Positions 60,705 to 64,000 of a stretch of 64,000 nucleotides of DNA are shown here, one piece after another (within the stretch, counting starts at the first letter, position 1; each line of letters opens with the position of its first letter). The stretch comes from an uncultured Porticoccus sp. GTDB taxonomy: Bacteria > Pseudomonadota > Gammaproteobacteria > Pseudomonadales > Porticoccaceae. The stretch is taken from the NCBI GenBank assembly GCA_905181945.1, contig CAJIZZ010000016.1, positions 26,507 to 90,506 of the forward strand, given 5' to 3'. The notes under the pieces were generated by a model. That model was given only the letters and a program-made list of their open reading frames with translations. It made no database searches and was not told where the DNA came from. The position numbers and the translations under genes are program-made.

Positions 60705-61436
60705 CTAGGTTACGGAAAATTTTAACCCATCTAAAACTAGTTCTGGTTCAAAATATACCAAATCATCGAATATAGTCGCCAGCTGCTCTCCATTTCCACC
60801 AGTCAATATAATCTGGGTTGCCATTTTTTGATCTTGCATGCTTTCAGCAATCGATTCAACCATCGATTTTAACATCAGCAGTTGCCCTCTAATTACACAC
60901 TGCTGGGTTGACTGGCCGGGCAATAAACACGCTGAATGTCTCATGTCTAGCAATTTTATACTTACATTCTTGGTACCAGCCAATAAGGCTTTTTGCACCA
61001 TTTCAAGGCCAGGCATTATATAGCCCCCTAGATGCTGCCCACTACCATCTACAACATCCAAAGTGATTGCGCTACCAGCATCAACAATGACACATGGTAA
61101 TCGAAATCTATTATAGGCGGCCACAATGGCCATCCAGCGATCGACCCCCATAGTCGATGGGTCGGCATAGCCACAAAAAACCCCGGCAGTCTCTTTTTCA
61201 GACTTAGCTTCGAAAAATAAACACTTTCTCTGGGATGAATACAGGGCTATTCTTTTTACAATGCTCCTGTCACTGACAGAAGACATCCTGATTTTGTCTA
61301 GCAAGGGAGTTTGATCTAATTTCCGTAACCACGATTCAATATCTTCGTTAGCAACAACGCCTCGAGATTGAACAATGTCGTCCAAAAATACTCGCCACTT
61401 AATTCTGGTATTACCCGCATCGACCTCGAGAATCAT
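60705..61436 (-). CDS. coaX: type III pantothenate kinase
   Basis: A 243-residue CoaX that phosphorylates pantothenate as the first step of coenzyme A synthesis. ASKHA-fold motifs are LEVDAGNTRIKWR at the start, TMGVDRWMAI (substrate loop) and VDAGSAITLDVV (second phosphate motif). It overlaps birA by 4 nt (ATGA), the order seen in Pseudomonas. Confidence 0.95.
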   Translation of the reverse strand: MILEVDAGNTRIKWRVFLDDIVQSRGVVANEDIESWLRKLDQTPLLDKIRMSSVSDRSIVKRIALYSSQRKCLFFEAKSEKETAGVFCGYADPSTMGVDRWMAIVAAYNRFRLPCVIVDAGSAITLDVVDGSGQHLGGYIMPGLEMVQKALLAGTKNVSIKLLDMRHSACLLPGQSTQQCVIRGQLLMLKSMVESIAESMQDQKMATQIILTGGNGEQLATIFDDLVYFEPELVLDGLKFSVT

Positions 61437-62401
61437 TCGAATCCTCGCAAGCTAATTTCTCCACCGCTGAATATTTTTACCGCTCCATCCACTTCTAGTA
61501 TTAAGGCTCCACTATTATCTATACCGCGAACAATGCCTTCGACAGAATTATTCATCATAAGCAATTTTACCTTTTTATTCATAAATGCATCATGCTGCAA
61601 CCATTCTTCTTTGTAGCCCACAAAGCCTGTTTTTTTATATTTACTTAACAGCAACAAAAGTTGATCTATAATAATCCCGGCAAGTTGGTTTCTTCCCACC
61701 CTGGAGTCCGATAACTCACTAACATTTGCCCATGCCTGAGCAATCGATCCAGAAAACTGTCCCGACATATTTATGTTAACCCCTACGCCAATCACAACCT
61801 GGCAGTACCCAGAAGGATCGCCAACAACTTCCAGTAAAATTCCACCAATTTTTTTATTCTGATATAACAGGTCATTTGGCCACTTAAGGCTTAAGCCTTC
61901 GACACCCAGCAATCTAAGCCCGCGAAGCACTACAACAGCCACAGCAAGACTTAAACCTTCTATTTCCTTCACGCCGCCGTCAAAACCCCAGACTAAAGAA
62001 AGATAAAGGTTGCACCCATAAGGACTGACCCAAGATTTACCACGACGACCGCGACCGCTTGTTTGCTCTTCAGCTAAAACTACCCAGCCAGACGCATTGT
62101 CTTGCTCGGCACGCTGTCTAGCAAGTATGTTAGTAGAAGACACTGTCGATAAAAGTTGTATCTTTAACAATAGGGGCTTGACAGCTGCAGACAACTGGCG
62201 ATGAATTAGGTTTATGTCTAGCAACTCGAGACCACCAGATATTCGATATCCACAACCTTTTTTGGATTCAAGCAGTATGCCCAATAAGCTAATTTTTTGT
62301 GCTTGCTTCCAGACAGCTGACCTAGAAATCCCTAGCTCTTTGCCTAAATTCTCACCAGAGTGATATCTTCCATCACTGAGAATAGTTAACAATCTATCCA
62401 T
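61433..62401 (-). CDS. birA: biotin operon repressor / biotin-protein ligase
   Basis: A 322-residue bifunctional BirA. The N-terminal winged helix is GENLGKELGISRSAVWKQ. The ligase domain has SGRGRRGKSWVSPYG (biotinyl-AMP loop) and LKWPNDLLYQNKKIGGIL, and a C-terminal SH3-like domain. It therefore should both biotinylate AccB and repress bio genes. It overlaps the upstream permease gene by 8 nt. Confidence 0.95.
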   Translation of the reverse strand: MDRLLTILSDGRYHSGENLGKELGISRSAVWKQAQKISLLGILLESKKGCGYRISGGLELLDINLIHRQLSAAVKPLLLKIQLLSTVSSTNILARQRAEQDNASGWVVLAEEQTSGRGRRGKSWVSPYGCNLYLSLVWGFDGGVKEIEGLSLAVAVVVLRGLRLLGVEGLSLKWPNDLLYQNKKIGGILLEVVGDPSGYCQVVIGVGVNINMSGQFSGSIAQAWANVSELSDSRVGRNQLAGIIIDQLLLLLSKYKKTGFVGYKEEWLQHDAFMNKKVKLLMMNNSVEGIVRGIDNSGALILEVDGAVKIFSGGEISLRGFE

Positions 62402-63215
62402 TTGAATTCAACAAGAAAAGCATGGTGTTCTTCCATATAAAGTGTATCCCAATCAATAACAGCAGCAATGAAAAATACCTTTTTAGTATTTCAGAAGGTA
62501 ACTGGTATGCTAACTTCGCCCCCACTTTTGCAAAAAATATACTTGCAATGATGATGCCAAAAAAAGCTGGGGCATACACAAAACCAATAGTTTTTTCTGG
62601 TAATTCTTGACTACCCAATCCTTGAACTGCGTATACAATGGCCCCACTAAAGGCTATAGGTAAGCCACAAGCTGCTGATGTTGCAACAGCATTCTTCATT
62701 GGCATTTGAGTCCAAGAAAAATAGGGTACCGATAATGAACCGCCCCCAATACCAAATACGCTAGAGAAAAATCCAATAACTGAACCAATAAACGACTTCC
62801 CAATATAGCCTGGCATAGCCACCACCAGGGAAGACTTACTCGGTATCGCCATAGCGAGGGCCACGCAACAAAGAAAAATACCAAAGGTGAGTTGCAAAAA
62901 AAGCCCTGTAATACTGATAGCAAAGCTGGCACCTAAAGCAGCTCCAACAAGTATGCCTGGCGATAACCATAAGGCTACAGGCCAGACTACCAAACCGTGC
63001 TTATGGTGAGAAGCAACAGAACTAATAGAGGTCACCGCTATGGTGGCTAAAGAAGTGCCTATAGCCATATGTGTCAATACTTCAGAAGAAAAATTTTGGG
63101 CAGAAAAAGTGAAAATTAGTATTGGCACAATCACCACGCCTCCGCCAAGACCAAATAATCCGCTAACCATCCCTGCGGCAGCACCAAGACAAAGATAGAG
63201 AATAAAAATATCCAT
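62394..63215 (-). CDS. TauE/SafE family membrane permease
   Basis: A 273-residue protein with about eight hydrophobic segments. The Gly-rich repeats GMVSGLFGLGGGVVIVPIL near the N-terminus and GFFSSVFGIGGGSLSVPYF in the second half are the duplicated signature of PF01925 (TauE/SafE, formerly DUF81). Members export or take up sulfonates, sulfite or sulfoacetate; the substrate here is not known. It is the first gene of the permease-birA-coaX operon, a partnership that is not functionally obvious. Confidence 0.87.
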   Translation of the reverse strand: MDIFILYLCLGAAAGMVSGLFGLGGGVVIVPILIFTFSAQNFSSEVLTHMAIGTSLATIAVTSISSVASHHKHGLVVWPVALWLSPGILVGAALGASFAISITGLFLQLTFGIFLCCVALAMAIPSKSSLVVAMPGYIGKSFIGSVIGFFSSVFGIGGGSLSVPYFSWTQMPMKNAVATSAACGLPIAFSGAIVYAVQGLGSQELPEKTIGFVYAPAFFGIIIASIFFAKVGAKLAYQLPSEILKRYFSLLLLLIGIHFIWKNTMLFLLNSNG

Positions 63216-63301
63216 ATTTTGCTCATGAAAAAAATAATGAGCAAGTATTATGCCCGATTTTTGAATATGTTAAATCCAGAGATCGCATCCATTTCAAAAA
63301 T

Positions 63302-63340
63302 AAAAAAAAACGCCCTGATTCGTCTGAATCAGGGCGTTTG
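63302..63340 (-). terminator. rRNA operon terminator
   Basis: Perfect 14-bp stem AAACGCCCTGATTC/GAATCAGGGCGTTT around a 4-nt loop, followed on the minus strand by an uninterrupted T-run. It stands 10 nt after the 5S gene. Confidence 0.93.
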
Positions 63341-63349
63341 AATTAAAAA

Positions 63350-63464
63350 CCTGGCGATGACCTACTCTCACATGGGGAAACCCCACACTACCATCGGCGA
63401 TACATCGTTTCACTTCTGAGTTCGGGATGGGATCAGGTGGTACCAAAGCTCTATGGTCGCCAGG
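63350..63464 (-). rRNA. rrf: 5S ribosomal RNA
   Basis: About 115 nt. On the minus strand it opens CCTGGCGACCATAGAGC and closes GTAGGTCATCGCCAGG, so both ends pair. CCCATCCCGAACTCAGAAGTG in the middle (about 63435-63410) is the universal 5S core. The exact ends may differ by one or two bases. Confidence 0.95.
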
Positions 63465-63588
63465 AAAACTGTTATGAGTCAAAATCAATTAATTATATTA
63501 ATTGGTCTAGTCTCAAATAGGGTGCAGAAATGTTAAAACAACAAATTTTTATTTTATATAGGTTCTTAATGCAGTCATTTCTATTATA

Positions 63589-64000
<412 letters not shown>

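Overview
The window is ordinary chromosomal backbone of a gammaproteobacterium of moderately low GC content. Gene order points to the Pseudomonas/Cellvibrio side of the class: rplY-pth-ychF, DUF1820-miaB-phoH-ybeY-corC-lnt-leuS-lptE-holA, murU-amgK divergent from lptD-surA-pdxA-rsmA-apaG-apaH, and birA-coaX followed by thrU-tyrU-glyT-thrT-tuf-trpT-secE-nusG. EF-Tu is 407 residues long with a ten-residue insertion after the NKAD motif; from memory this is like Saccharophagus-type Cellvibrionales, but I could not check that. I see no prophage, insertion sequence, CRISPR array or toxin system.

Region 1 (1-4650): the tail of rplY, then pth and ychF (translation), tRNA-Met with its own promoter, a lone WbpP-type UDP-GlcNAc 4-epimerase and a PLP aminotransferase. 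Region 2 (4697-15062): a conserved DUF1820 gene divergent from the RNA-modification and envelope run miaB, phoH/ybeZ, ybeY, corC/ybeX and lnt, then leuS, lptE and holA. Region 3 (15126-23869): the peptidoglycan-recycling pair amgK-murU on the minus strand, divergent from lptD-surA-pdxA-rsmA-apaG-apaH. The last five of these genes overlap pairwise by 4 nt. Region 4 (23930-26725): an AtoE-type short-chain fatty acid transporter and a membrane sensor kinase whose ATP-binding motifs look degenerate.

Region 5 (26781-60612, transcribed leftward): one almost unbroken run of transcription and translation genes. In transcription order these are four tRNAs and tuf, tRNA-Trp, secE-nusG, rplKA, rplJL-rpoBC, rpsLG-fusA, then the S10, spc and alpha operons (rpsJ to rplQ), ending at a clear terminator. 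The one interruption is a second EF-G gene (fusA2) in the opposite direction, exactly at the fusA/rpsJ junction where many relatives carry tufA. Several promoters here share a 17-nt spacer and a GC-rich discriminator, typical of growth-rate or stringent control. Structured leaders are visible before rplJ (a classical L10 leader), before rplC (a structured 128-nt spacer that I cannot match to a known family), before rpsJ, before fusA and before rpsM.

Region 6 (60705-64000, leftward): a TauE/SafE permease-birA-coaX operon downstream of the end of an rRNA operon (3' part of 23S, 5S, strong terminator).

The most unusual points are the structured rpsJ-rplC spacer, the degenerate kinase beside atoE, the inverted fusA2 in place of tufA, the attenuator-like hairpin between rpsG and fusA, and the repeated use of TTG start codons in the first 24 kb.
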